The notes under the pieces: generated by a model
Told to the model about the DNA's origin: nothing
Seen by the model: the letters and a program-made list of their open reading frames with translations, nothing else
Database searches by the model: none
Program-made: the position numbers and the translations under genes
Shown: piece after piece, positions 1 through 6,935 of the stretch
Position numbering within the stretch: the stretch's first letter is position 1
Layout of the letters: each line of letters opens with the position of its first letter
Source: Marinosulfonomonas sp.
GTDB lineage: Bacteria > Pseudomonadota > Alphaproteobacteria > Rhodobacterales > Rhodobacteraceae
DNA length: 8,737 nt
Reading direction: 5' to 3'
NCBI GenBank assembly: GCA_015494385.1
Contig: WGBJ01000289.1
Coordinates: 1 to 8,737, forward strand

Positions 1-20
1 ACGCCGAAACAAACTGCAAT

Positions 21-25
21 AGGGA
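21..25 (+). promoter_or_regulatory. Ribosome binding site of the trpB-like gene
   Basis: AGGGA lies 5 bases before the ATG at 31 and supports that start. Only 30 bases precede the gene, so its promoter cannot be judged. Confidence 0.6.
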
Positions 26-30
26 TAGTC

Positions 31-1233
31 ATGAAACCGTATTTAAAAACCACCCCGACCCGCGAAGGATTTTTCGGCGAATATGGCGGCGCCATGTTGC
101 CGCCCCCGCTGGTGCCCCATTTCGAAGAAATCGCGGCTGCTTATGACAAGCTGTCCAAATCCGCCGAGTACATGAATGATCTGCGGTATATCCGCAAACA
201 TTTCCAGGGCCGCCCGACACCGATTTCCTATCTGAAAAACCTGTCCGACATGGCCGGTGGCGCGCAAATCTACGCCAAACGCGAGGATTTGAACCACACC
301 GGCGCGCACAAGCTGAACCATTGTATGGCTGAAGGACTGCTGGCCAAATACATGGGCAAAACCAAACTGATCGCCGAAACCGGTGCGGGGCAACACGGCG
401 TGGCGCTGGCCACCGCCGCGGCCTATTTCGGGATGGAATGTGAAATCCACATGGGCGAGGTCGATATGGCCAAAGAAGCCCCCAACGTGGTGCGCATGAA
501 ACTGCTGGGGGCCACCGTGGTGCCCGTCACTTTTGGCGCCAAAACCCTGAAAGAGGCCGTGGACAGCGCATTCGGCAGCTACATGGAGCAGGCCGACAAG
601 GCGCTGTTTGGCATTGGCTCGGTCGTGGGGCCACACCCGTTCCCGATGATGGTGCGTGATTTCCAAAAGGTTGTGGGGATTGAAGCGCGCGAGCAATTCA
701 TTGAAATGACAGGGGAATTACCCGATGTCGTGGCCGCTTGTGTTGGTGGTGGATCAAACGCGATGGGGCTGTTTTCCGGCTTCTTTGATGATGAAGGGGT
801 GGAGCTGTTCGGGGTCGAGCCGGGTGGCACATCCTCGAAACTGGGCGATCACGCCGCCACGCTGACCTATGGGGTTGATGGCGATATCCACGGGTTCCGC
901 ACCAAAATGCTGGTCGATGATGCAGGCGAACCGGCACCAGTGAACACGCTGGCCTCTGGTCTGGATTACCCCGGTGTCGGGCCAGAGCACGCGCATTTGC
1001 AAAAAACCGGACGGGTGAATTACACCGTGGCCGACGACAAGGAAGCGCTGCAGGCGTTCTATGATCTGTCGCGTCACGAGGGCATCATTCCGGCGCTGGA
1101 ATCGGCGCATGCACTGGCTTTTGCCCTGCGTGAAGCCAAAAACCACATGGGCAAATCCATCCTGATCAACCTGTCTGGACGGGGCGACAAGGACATTGAC
1201 TATGTCGCGGAAACCTATGGTTTCGGGGAATAA
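31..1233 (+). CDS. trpB: Tryptophan synthase beta chain paralogue (TrpB-like, PLP enzyme)
   Basis: PLP-dependent beta-replacement enzyme; the family joins L-serine and indole to make tryptophan in the cytoplasm. All catalytic landmarks are visible in the 400 residues: GRPTP at 60-64, the PLP lysine K94 in HTGAHK, the catalytic glutamate E116 in AETGAGQHG, the phosphate-binding loop GGGSNAMG at 239-246, E357 in PALESAH, and S382 in LSGRGDKD. Length matches the TrpB1 type (about 400). The ATG is preceded by AGGGA with 5 bases between. Divergent points: the helix after K94 reads [12 protein letters not shown] rather than the usual TNQxLGQALLAK, and the allosteric arginine (R141 in Salmonella TrpB) aligns with K148, while its partner aspartate is kept as D312. 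No trpA, trpF or other trp gene is in the window and the gene points at a respiratory operon. I therefore read it as a paralogue that may not partner TrpA. Family assignment is firm; the physiological substrate is uncertain. Confidence 0.93.
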   Translation: MKPYLKTTPTREGFFGEYGGAMLPPPLVPHFEEIAAAYDKLSKSAEYMNDLRYIRKHFQGRPTPISYLKNLSDMAGGAQIYAKREDLNHTGAHKLNHCMAEGLLAKYMGKTKLIAETGAGQHGVALATAAAYFGMECEIHMGEVDMAKEAPNVVRMKLLGATVVPVTFGAKTLKEAVDSAFGSYMEQADKALFGIGSVVGPHPFPMMVRDFQKVVGIEAREQFIEMTGELPDVVAACVGGGSNAMGLFSGFFDDEGVELFGVEPGGTSSKLGDHAATLTYGVDGDIHGFRTKMLVDDAGEPAPVNTLASGLDYPGVGPEHAHLQKTGRVNYTVADDKEALQAFYDLSRHEGIIPALESAHALAFALREAKNHMGKSILINLSGRGDKDIDYVAETYGFGE

Positions 1234-1252
1234 ATCCGCCTGAAAACTTTAG

Positions 1253-1280
1253 CGGCGTCCGGTAAACCGGGCGCCGTTTT
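1253..1280 (+). terminator. Rho-independent terminator between convergent genes
   Basis: A 10-base-pair GC-rich stem (1253-1262 with 1267-1276, one G-U pair) closes a TAAA loop and is followed by TTTTCTATTT. It sits 19 bases after the trpB-like stop codon and just beyond the response-regulator stop codon on the other strand. The T-tract is best for + strand transcripts. Read from the minus strand the same stem is followed by the weaker CTAAAGTTTT, so it may also end the large operon. Confidence 0.85.
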
Positions 1281-2630
1281 CTATTTCCCGTCCAGCTTTT
1301 TCAGCATCCGGTAGGTGTTGCGCTCGCTCACCCCCAAGGCCTCGGCCACCTGTTTGCGATTGCCGGCGAATTTGTCCAGCAACAGGCGCAAATAGGTGTC
1401 GCGGATTTCGTCCAGCGTGGGCTGATGGTCAAATCGCAAGGAAACGCCGTTTTCGCCTGCATTGGACGGCAGGCCCGACGATTGGCTGGGCAGGGCGATG
1501 TGTTCGGGCAGAACTGTGTCTGCGCCCGCCGACATGATCACCCCGCGTTCAATCGCATTGCGCAATTCGCGCACATTTCCGGGCCAGTCGTATTCGGTCA
1601 GGGCGTCCACCGTTTCGGGGGCAAATGATTTGTCGATCCCGCGATGGAAATTGCGCCCTTGCAGGAAATGTTCGGCCAGCGGCATCACGTCGGATTTACG
1701 GGCCCGCAGCGGTAGAACCTGAATTTTCAACGAGGACAGCAAATAGAACAATTCGCTTTTGAAATGGCTCATCAGGGCCATTTCCTCAAGATCAACACCG
1801 GTGGCCGCCACAAAGCGGGCCGTTGACGGCATGGCCGCTGTAGCGCCCAGGGGGCGGTAGGATCCTGTCTCCATAACGCGCAGTAGTTTTGATTGCATTG
1901 CAGGCGATAACTTGTCGATATCGTTCAGAAAAATCGTGCCGTTGTCGGCGGCCGCAATCAAACCTTCGCTGCGTTCCTTGCTGCCGGTATCCTGTCCGAA
2001 CAGATCAGACTCGTTCAGCGTGTCGTCACAATCCACCGTGATAAAGCGCCCGTTTGCGCGGGTGCTTTGGGCGTGCAGCGATATGGCGACCGATCCTTTG
2101 CCAACCCCACTTTCGCCGCAAATCAGCACCGGCGTATCGGCGGCGGCGAAAATCGACACCAGCCGCCGTACCTCGGCCATTTCGGCACTTTCCCCCACCA
2201 GATCAACCTGTGTCGCGCTTTGGGCCTGCGCCTGCCAGAACGCCAGATCGCGTTTCAGGGCCACAGTTTCAAAGAACCGCGCCAGTGTCAGTTCCAGGTT
2301 TTGCGGCGATACCGGCTTGACCAGAAATTCGGTCGCCCCCGCCTTGACCGCATTCACCGCCTGATCGATCGAGCCATAGGCGGTCAGGATCATCACCGCG
2401 CAATATTCGCGCAATTCGGGCAGAAATGTCATGCCGTCGGTGTCTGGCAGGCGGATGTCCAGAATGGCCAGATCGGGGGAAAAGTTGCGCAACACCTCCA
2501 GCGTTTCCTCGCGCGAGGCGGCGCTGCGGGCGTCAAACCCCAGCCGCTGCACCTGATCCAGCATCAGCCGGTTCAGGGTTTTGTCATCCTCGATCAGCAA
2601 TATCCGGTGGTGTGGTTTATGCGTTTCCAT
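1281..2630 (-). CDS. NtrC-family response regulator with degenerate AAA+ domain
   Basis: Cytoplasmic transcription regulator of 449 residues, presumably phosphorylated by the kinase encoded just upstream. Receiver domain about 8-125: acidic pair D15-D16, phospho-acceptor D58, T83 and K105 are all present. AAA+ domain about 143-365: Walker A GESGVGKG at 172-179 is good, and WPGNVREL at 349-356 is kept. The GAFTGA loop that contacts sigma-54 is absent: FGQDTG (211-216) runs directly into SKERSEGL. Walker B reads IFLND (233-237) instead of FLDE, and the arginine-finger stretch reads HFKSELFYLL (289-298), with K and L where RFREDLYYRL carries arginines. A Fis-type helix-turn-helix closes the protein (about 405-447, GNRKQVAEALGVSERNTYR). 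It likely binds DNA and acts with a sigma-70-type holoenzyme, or represses. The ATG at 2630 is chosen because GAGGTG precedes it; an in-frame ATG at 2651 is less likely. The gene overlaps the kinase gene by 14 bases. Confidence 0.92.
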   Translation of the reverse strand: METHKPHHRILLIEDDKTLNRLMLDQVQRLGFDARSAASREETLEVLRNFSPDLAILDIRLPDTDGMTFLPELREYCAVMILTAYGSIDQAVNAVKAGATEFLVKPVSPQNLELTLARFFETVALKRDLAFWQAQAQSATQVDLVGESAEMAEVRRLVSIFAAADTPVLICGESGVGKGSVAISLHAQSTRANGRFITVDCDDTLNESDLFGQDTGSKERSEGLIAAADNGTIFLNDIDKLSPAMQSKLLRVMETGSYRPLGATAAMPSTARFVAATGVDLEEMALMSHFKSELFYLLSSLKIQVLPLRARKSDVMPLAEHFLQGRNFHRGIDKSFAPETVDALTEYDWPGNVRELRNAIERGVIMSAGADTVLPEHIALPSQSSGLPSNAGENGVSLRFDHQPTLDEIRDTYLRLLLDKFAGNRKQVAEALGVSERNTYRMLKKLDGK

Positions 2631-4569
2631 CTTGCACCTCATGATCGGCATCGGCGAAGTGGACAGAGAATGTGCTGCCCTTGCCCAATGTGCTTTCTAC
2701 CTCGATTTTGGCATTATTGCGATCCAGAATGGCGCGCACAATAGACAGGCCCAGCCCGCGCCCCGTGCTGGCATCGGCGCGACGCGACCAGAACGGCATA
2801 AAGATACTGCCTAGGTCCTGTGGCGCAATGCCGACGCCCTGATCGCTGACGTCCAGCACGATATCGCCGTCATCGCGACGGGTCGTAACGTGCAGATTGC
2901 CCCCGTCCGGCATGGCGTGGATGGCATTCATCGCCAGATTGATTACCAACATGCGAATATCGCTGTCCGATCCCAGAATACGGCTGTGATCGGGGATGTC
3001 ATGGGTGATGGTCACGCCGGTTTGTTCGGCCTCGTAACGCAGCAGGGACAGGGTTTCTGGCACCACTTCGTTCAGCGCAATCAGGTTTTGCACGTTGCCC
3101 GCCGGGGCGCTGAGCAGCAACAGACTGTCGGTGATTTTGATACAGTTCTGGATTTCCGTGCGGATTGTTTCGAAATATTCCAGTGTTTTGGCGGCCTCGT
3201 TGGCCTCAAGATCAGATTGCAACGCGGTCAGCCCCAGATCGATCGAGGACAGCGGGTTATAGATTTCATGCGCCACACCGGCGGCCAGCAGGCCGATTTC
3301 CGACAGGCGCTGTTGTTGCGAAATTTTGGCCTGTTCGTCCAGATTGCGGATCGATTCCACCACGCAAGCGACGGTTTTGCCATCCACCACCATATCGACA
3401 CGGGCCGAGGACACCTCGACATAGAGTTCGTTGCCATCAGTGCCGATATGTTTGTCCTGCGCTGTCATCTGGTCGCCGTTTTGGTGGCACAGTTCCACCA
3501 CGGGGCAGCGCACCATCGTATAAGGGCATTGCGTGTCGCGCCCGTGGCTTGAGGCATAGCACATGCTGCCGACCACCTGATCCATCGGTTGACCCACCTG
3601 TGCGCAATAGGCGGCGTTGGCCTTGAGGATGCGGAAATCGGGATCGATCACGCGGATGCCGTCGGGGATGGCGTCGATCAGCGCCTGCAGGAAATGTTCG
3701 GACTGGCGCAACTGTTGCAGGGATTGGCGCAACTGGTCGGACATCAGGTTGAAACTGCTGGCAAGGCGGGCGATTTCGTCATTGCCGCGCACCGGTACTT
3801 GCGTGTCAAACAGCCCTTGGGACAGGGCTTTGGTGGCTTTTTCGACCTCGCCCAGCGGGGCAATCACCAGCCGCACCAGCGCAAACCAGATGCCCAGACA
3901 GACCGCCGAAATCACCATCAGGCCCAGTGCGCCCAGCTTCAGCGCCGAAGCCGTGGCCTCTTGGCGAATGCTTTGCGCCTTGTAATCCACCACCAGCAAG
4001 CCGTTGACGGGGTGTTCCGCCAGCGGGCCGTGACAGACGCTACAGGGTTGCTGGTTTTTCACCGGATTGATGCTGCGCAACACTTCGCCAAACTGCTTTG
4101 ACTGCAGGAACAAGGATTGCTGTGACTGGCTGCCCAGCGCCTGTTTGATGATGTCCTCGTCCAGTTGCATATTCAGGCGCGTCGGGTCCGAGGAAAAGCG
4201 CACCTCGAAATCGGGGTTCAGGATCATCACCCGGGCGATGGCCGGTTGTTTGCCCATATCCTGAAGGATCGCTTCCAGCCCCGGAATGTCGCGCTTCAGC
4301 ATCGCGTTTTCCAGGGCGGCCTGCATCACATGGTTGATCTGCATCGAGGCCCGCGCGTGTTCGGTCACCAGCCTATCCTTGTAAAAGGCGCTGACCACCA
4401 GCAGGAACAGGGCGGATACCAGCACCAGCAGGATGCCGATCGCCATCACCAGTTTCCGCTGCAGGCTGGCGCCGATCCAGTGATGCAGCCGCAATATGGG
4501 GGCGGGCAGGTTCAATCCAGCACCACGAACAGTTTTTTGTGGTGGTCGGTGTGTTGGCAAATCCGGCAC
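2617..4569 (-). CDS. Membrane sensor histidine kinase with periplasmic CxxCH haem motif and Cys-rich PAS
   Basis: Inner-membrane kinase of up to 650 residues that should phosphorylate the response regulator downstream. Order: short cytoplasmic N-terminus; membrane helix about 41-63; predicted periplasmic domain about 64-210; second helix about 211-235; HAMP about 234-286; PAS about 290-405; HisKA with H434 in GVAHEIYNPL; HATPase with N-box (541-553, N544 and N548), DQGVGI (576-581), F-box MPFWSRR and GRGLGLSIV (603-611). Near the end of the periplasmic domain CSVCH (176-180) is a c-type haem attachment motif on the correct side of the membrane for cytochrome c maturation. The PAS carries C337, C348, C355 and C361 in the pattern CYASSHGRDTQC-x6-C-x5-C. 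The start is uncertain: GTG at 4569 overlaps the ferredoxin gene by 58 bases and has no clear ribosome binding site; TTG at 4515 would give a 4-base TTGA overlap and a protein 18 residues shorter. Kinase identity is firm; the ligand is unknown. Confidence 0.92.
   Translation of the reverse strand: MPDLPTHRPPQKTVRGAGLNLPAPILRLHHWIGASLQRKLVMAIGILLVLVSALFLLVVSAFYKDRLVTEHARASMQINHVMQAALENAMLKRDIPGLEAILQDMGKQPAIARVMILNPDFEVRFSSDPTRLNMQLDEDIIKQALGSQSQQSLFLQSKQFGEVLRSINPVKNQQPCSVCHGPLAEHPVNGLLVVDYKAQSIRQEATASALKLGALGLMVISAVCLGIWFALVRLVIAPLGEVEKATKALSQGLFDTQVPVRGNDEIARLASSFNLMSDQLRQSLQQLRQSEHFLQALIDAIPDGIRVIDPDFRILKANAAYCAQVGQPMDQVVGSMCYASSHGRDTQCPYTMVRCPVVELCHQNGDQMTAQDKHIGTDGNELYVEVSSARVDMVVDGKTVACVVESIRNLDEQAKISQQQRLSEIGLLAAGVAHEIYNPLSSIDLGLTALQSDLEANEAAKTLEYFETIRTEIQNCIKITDSLLLLSAPAGNVQNLIALNEVVPETLSLLRYEAEQTGVTITHDIPDHSRILGSDSDIRMLVINLAMNAIHAMPDGGNLHVTTRRDDGDIVLDVSDQGVGIAPQDLGSIFMPFWSRRADASTGRGLGLSIVRAILDRNNAKIEVESTLGKGSTFSVHFADADHEVQDGNA
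2635..2640 (-). promoter_or_regulatory. Ribosome binding site fixing the response regulator start
   Basis: On the minus strand GAGGTG stands 4 bases before the ATG at 2630. It lies inside the end of the kinase gene and favours this start over the in-frame ATG at 2651, suggesting translational coupling. Confidence 0.65.
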
Positions 4570-5522
4570 AGCCCGTTTTCAGGGGCCTGTGCGCTGGTGG
4601 AATGGGTTTCAACGCCACAGGCGCGGCAGCGGAACCGGGTCAGAAGTATATCCGCGCCTCTGTGTCCCATACCTTGCACCCTGACTGCCTGAACATCACA
4701 AATGTCGCTGCACAGCTGGCATCCTGTGCAACGCTCTGGGGCGCAATGATACAGGGATTTTCCGTTTTCCGCCTTGATCATAGTCAAGGCATCATGCGGG
4801 CAGATATTGACGCAATCATCGCAGCCGGTGCAGCGGTTGGCGTCTATGTGCGGGCTGAAGGGATAAAGCGTTTTGGCGGGGTCGGGGGCGTGGCCCTGTA
4901 TCAGGAATTTGTGCAAGGGGGCATCCTCGGGATCAGGGGTTTCATCAACGGGCGGCGCAACAAAGCGGCGCAGGAAGGCGCGGCGGGACGGATCGGGCGC
5001 ATCAAGCGCCTGTTGCCAATCGGATAGGTCGCGTTTGCTGGCGATGGACAGATCAATACCGGGCAGGGCGCGGCTTTCGGCCAGTTGGTTGAAATCCGCC
5101 ACGGCGGTTTCGATCCAGACCATTGGTGCGGCCTCGCAAGTTGGGCAGCCACCAGTTGCCACCAGCAGGTGCCGCACCCCGTCCAGCCACATGCGCGCCA
5201 GATCGTTCAGGCCGATGCTGTGGATGCAGTTTGTGGCGGGGGTGTCTTTGGCCTGTGGGTGGCACCGGCATTGCACCAGCAAGGTATCCCCCTGTGGCTT
5301 GGGCAGGGCCGTAGGCAGGGCAAACACACCCTCTATACAGACTGCCGCGCAGGCGCCGCAATCGGTGCAGGACAGGGCATCAACCACGGGGTGCCTGCCG
5401 CCCAGATCAATCGCATCGACAGGGCAAATCCGCTGGCAGGCATCACAACTGGCCAAAAGCAATCGGGACCGCACGCATGCGGCCCCGTCGATGTGAATTC
5501 GGGTGCTATCGGTCTGGTTCAT
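4512..5522 (-). CDS. Composite polyferredoxin with C-terminal zinc-ribbon-like motif
   Basis: Predicted soluble electron-transfer protein of 336 residues. N-terminal module: C16, C26, C29, C33 (CDACQRICP) and C52, C55, C58, C62 (CTDCGACAAVC), room for two [4Fe-4S] clusters. A middle segment has C85, C87, C99, C126 and C129; its CIHSIG...GVRHLLVATGGCPTC layout loosely recalls MvhD-type electron-transfer domains (inference). SRRAFLRRF at 179-187 resembles the SRRxxL stretch of NapF-type ferredoxins. A second 2[4Fe-4S] module follows: C231, C234, C237, C241 and C265, C268, C271, C275. The tail has CxxC pairs at 299/302 and 319/322, like a zinc ribbon or rubredoxin knuckle. No membrane segment is seen. 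It starts 3 bases after the torD-like stop, with GGTGAGG overlapping that stop. The position between chaperone and kinase genes suggests electron supply to the oxidoreductase or a role in its assembly; which one cannot be told from sequence. Confidence 0.88.
   Translation of the reverse strand: MNQTDSTRIHIDGAACVRSRLLLASCDACQRICPVDAIDLGGRHPVVDALSCTDCGACAAVCIEGVFALPTALPKPQGDTLLVQCRCHPQAKDTPATNCIHSIGLNDLARMWLDGVRHLLVATGGCPTCEAAPMVWIETAVADFNQLAESRALPGIDLSIASKRDLSDWQQALDAPDPSRRAFLRRFVAPPVDETPDPEDAPLHKFLIQGHAPDPAKTLYPFSPHIDANRCTGCDDCVNICPHDALTMIKAENGKSLYHCAPERCTGCQLCSDICDVQAVRVQGMGHRGADILLTRFRCRACGVETHSTSAQAPENGLCRICQHTDHHKKLFVVLD
4771..4790. promoter_or_regulatory. Possible FNR/FnrL-like palindrome inside the ferredoxin gene
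   Basis: GCCTTGATCATAGTCAAGGC has 7-base perfect inverted arms around 6 bases. Read on the minus strand the core is TTGAC-N4-ATCAA, nine of ten positions of the FNR consensus TTGAT-N4-ATCAA. It lies within coding sequence, about 200 bases before the kinase start. A site of this quality could arise by chance in a window this size, and no matching -35/-10 was identified, so this is tentative. Confidence 0.25.
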
Positions 5523-5525
5523 GCC

Positions 5526-6260
5526 TCACCAGCTCTCGGAAACACCCGGCACATAGGCGATGTCCTCGGCCAGTTCGGACAGGCTGTAAGGCTCGATCTT
5601 TTCTTCCTCGGAGGGGGTCCAGCGGGCTTCGCCTGTCAAGTCTTCCAGCAGGTCGCGCAAGGCTTCCAGATACTGGACTGTCAGCCTTGCGCCTGCGATC
5701 AGCAAGGGCTGCTCGCAACGTTGGGCCATCAGGGTGCAGAATTCGGGCACCCAGACCATAACGTGTTTATCCATAAACCGCGCGGCGTCCCGGGCGGCGG
5801 TTTCGGTTTTCAGCCCCAGCAGATGTTCGATGAACTGCAATTCATGCACGATATGATCATCCGGGCGCAGCCGCCAGTTGGGCACTGTCACACCGTAATG
5901 GTCATACCATTCGCGCACCGCGAACATGGGTTCTTGCCGCTCCAGCTTTTCCTCGGTCAGCCAGACAGAGCCGGTGGGCGCAATCCGGTAGGAATGGGTC
6001 AGATAGACATCGGCATATTCGGCCGCCAGTTGATCCAGCGTGCCCGTATCCACCGGATCGGGCAGGGCGGTGATGGCGGTGCCAAAGGCGGCAACATCCG
6101 CCTTGGCCGCGTCATCCGGCAGGATTTCAGCGAAAAACCCTGCCGCATGGTTTTCGCGCAGGCCGTGCAGAAACTCGGCATCCACCTCGCGGTCGTGCAG
6201 CCGGATCAACAGGGACAACCCGTATCGCGCCGGCTCCAGTATCGACAGATCCTTATCCAT
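5526..6260 (-). CDS. TorD/DmsD-family molybdoenzyme maturation chaperone
   Basis: Cytoplasmic, probably all-helical chaperone of 244 residues. The family binds the twin-arginine leader or core of a molybdoenzyme subunit and holds it until cofactor insertion and export. Family signatures visible: PTGSVWLTEEKL (95-106) leading to QEPMFAVREWYDHYGV (109-124), and RPDDHIVHELQFIEHLL (132-148), the P-x-DHI-x2-EL core of TorD proteins. Length is a little above the usual 200-220, with an acidic C-terminal tail. The gene overlaps the dmsB-like gene by 8 bases, and AAGGGA (6267-6272) stands 6 bases before its ATG. Placement directly after the catalytic and FeS subunits indicates that the DmsA-like protein is its client. 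No gene symbol is given because TorD, DmsD and other branches cannot be told apart here. Confidence 0.9.
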   Translation of the reverse strand: MDKDLSILEPARYGLSLLIRLHDREVDAEFLHGLRENHAAGFFAEILPDDAAKADVAAFGTAITALPDPVDTGTLDQLAAEYADVYLTHSYRIAPTGSVWLTEEKLERQEPMFAVREWYDHYGVTVPNWRLRPDDHIVHELQFIEHLLGLKTETAARDAARFMDKHVMVWVPEFCTLMAQRCEQPLLIAGARLTVQYLEALRDLLEDLTGEARWTPSEEEKIEPYSLSELAEDIAYVPGVSESW

Positions 6261-6921
6261 CCACGATCCCTTTCGAGTGGGGAACGAAACGGATGGACGG
6301 GTTGGTCAGATCAGGGTCGGCCATGCTTTTGACCTGTTTGACCAGCTTGTCATTGGGGCCAACAGCAGTGGTTGCGAAATCACCTGCGTCGATCTGGTCG
6401 ATCGGGCCAACATCCAGCACCCGCATCATACAGGCGGCAACGCAGTAGGGTTTGCGCCCTGCTTCCTGTTCATCGACACACATGTTGCATTTCTTGACCA
6501 CGTTTTCATCGGGGTCGAATTGCGGTGCACCAAAGGGGCAGGCGGCCTCGCATTTGCGACAGCCGATGCACAGGGTGCTGTCGATATCGACGATGCCGTT
6601 ATCCTTGCGTTTCCAGATTGCGCCGGTGGGGCAGGCGGGCAGGCAGGCCGGTTCGGCACAGTGGTTGCACGACATGTTGACCTTGAAGGCGAACACATTC
6701 GGGAACACCCCGCCTTCGATATATTGCACACGGCGGAACCGTGGCCCTGCATCCAGCCCGTTCTTGTCCTTGCAGGCGATTTCACAGGCCCGACAGCCGA
6801 TGCAATCCACGTTGTTGTGGATGAACCCCATCTGCATATCCGGCACCACAGGCGTATAGCCTTCGCGTTTGATGCGCGCTGCGTTTGCCTTGATCCGTTC
6901 TTTGTCGACAGTGTTTGCCAT
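6253..6921 (-). CDS. dmsB: DmsB-like [4Fe-4S] electron-transfer subunit of a molybdopterin oxidoreductase
   Basis: Electron-wire subunit of 222 residues that passes electrons between a membrane quinol or redox partner and the molybdenum subunit. All sixteen cysteines expected for four [4Fe-4S] clusters are present in the standard spacing: C40, C43, C46, C50; C85, C88, C93, C97; C118, C121, C124, C128; and C145, C148, C160, C164 (C-x2-C-x11-C-x3-C). No leader peptide is seen, as usual for DmsB-type subunits carried along by their catalytic partner. The start ATG follows a strong AGGAGGG, with a gap of 12 bases after the dmsA-like stop. The symbol is by family resemblance: the same fold serves other enzymes of the family (for example PsrB, TtrB, NrfC), but the neighbouring DmsA-like subunit and TorD chaperone favour the DMSO reductase group. 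Confidence 0.92.
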   Translation of the reverse strand: MANTVDKERIKANAARIKREGYTPVVPDMQMGFIHNNVDCIGCRACEIACKDKNGLDAGPRFRRVQYIEGGVFPNVFAFKVNMSCNHCAEPACLPACPTGAIWKRKDNGIVDIDSTLCIGCRKCEAACPFGAPQFDPDENVVKKCNMCVDEQEAGRKPYCVAACMMRVLDVGPIDQIDAGDFATTAVGPNDKLVKQVKSMADPDLTNPSIRFVPHSKGIVDG

Positions 6922-6928
6922 TTTGAAA

Positions 6929-6935
6929 CCCTCCT
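6929..6935 (-). promoter_or_regulatory. Strong ribosome binding site of the dmsB-like gene
   Basis: AGGAGGG on the minus strand lies 7 bases before the ATG at 6921 and overlaps the TAG stop codon of the dmsA-like gene, an arrangement typical of coupled translation. It is the strongest Shine-Dalgarno sequence in the window. Confidence 0.75.

Noticed and set aside
43..696. Open frame of 217 codons on the minus strand inside the trpB-like gene
   Set aside because: Shadow of the well-supported trpB-like gene; composition (H, G, F rich) fits an antisense frame.
1281..2630. Annotation as an ordinary sigma-54-dependent activator
   Set aside because: The GAFTGA loop is missing, Walker B is altered and the arginine fingers are replaced, so sigma-54 activation is not supported by the sequence.
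2067..2744. Open frame of 225 codons on the + strand across the regulator/kinase junction
   Set aside because: Antisense to both two-component genes, with no recognisable domain.
4962..4988. SRRAFLRRF as a twin-arginine export signal
   Set aside because: It is internal (residues 179-187), is followed by proline and acidic residues rather than a hydrophobic stretch, and no start codon with a ribosome binding site was seen just before it.
5085..6332. Long open frame on the + strand opposite the ferredoxin and TorD-like genes
   Set aside because: It lies antisense to two genes with clear family motifs, is rich in Q, G and H as typical of antisense frames in GC-rich DNA, and shows no recognisable domain.
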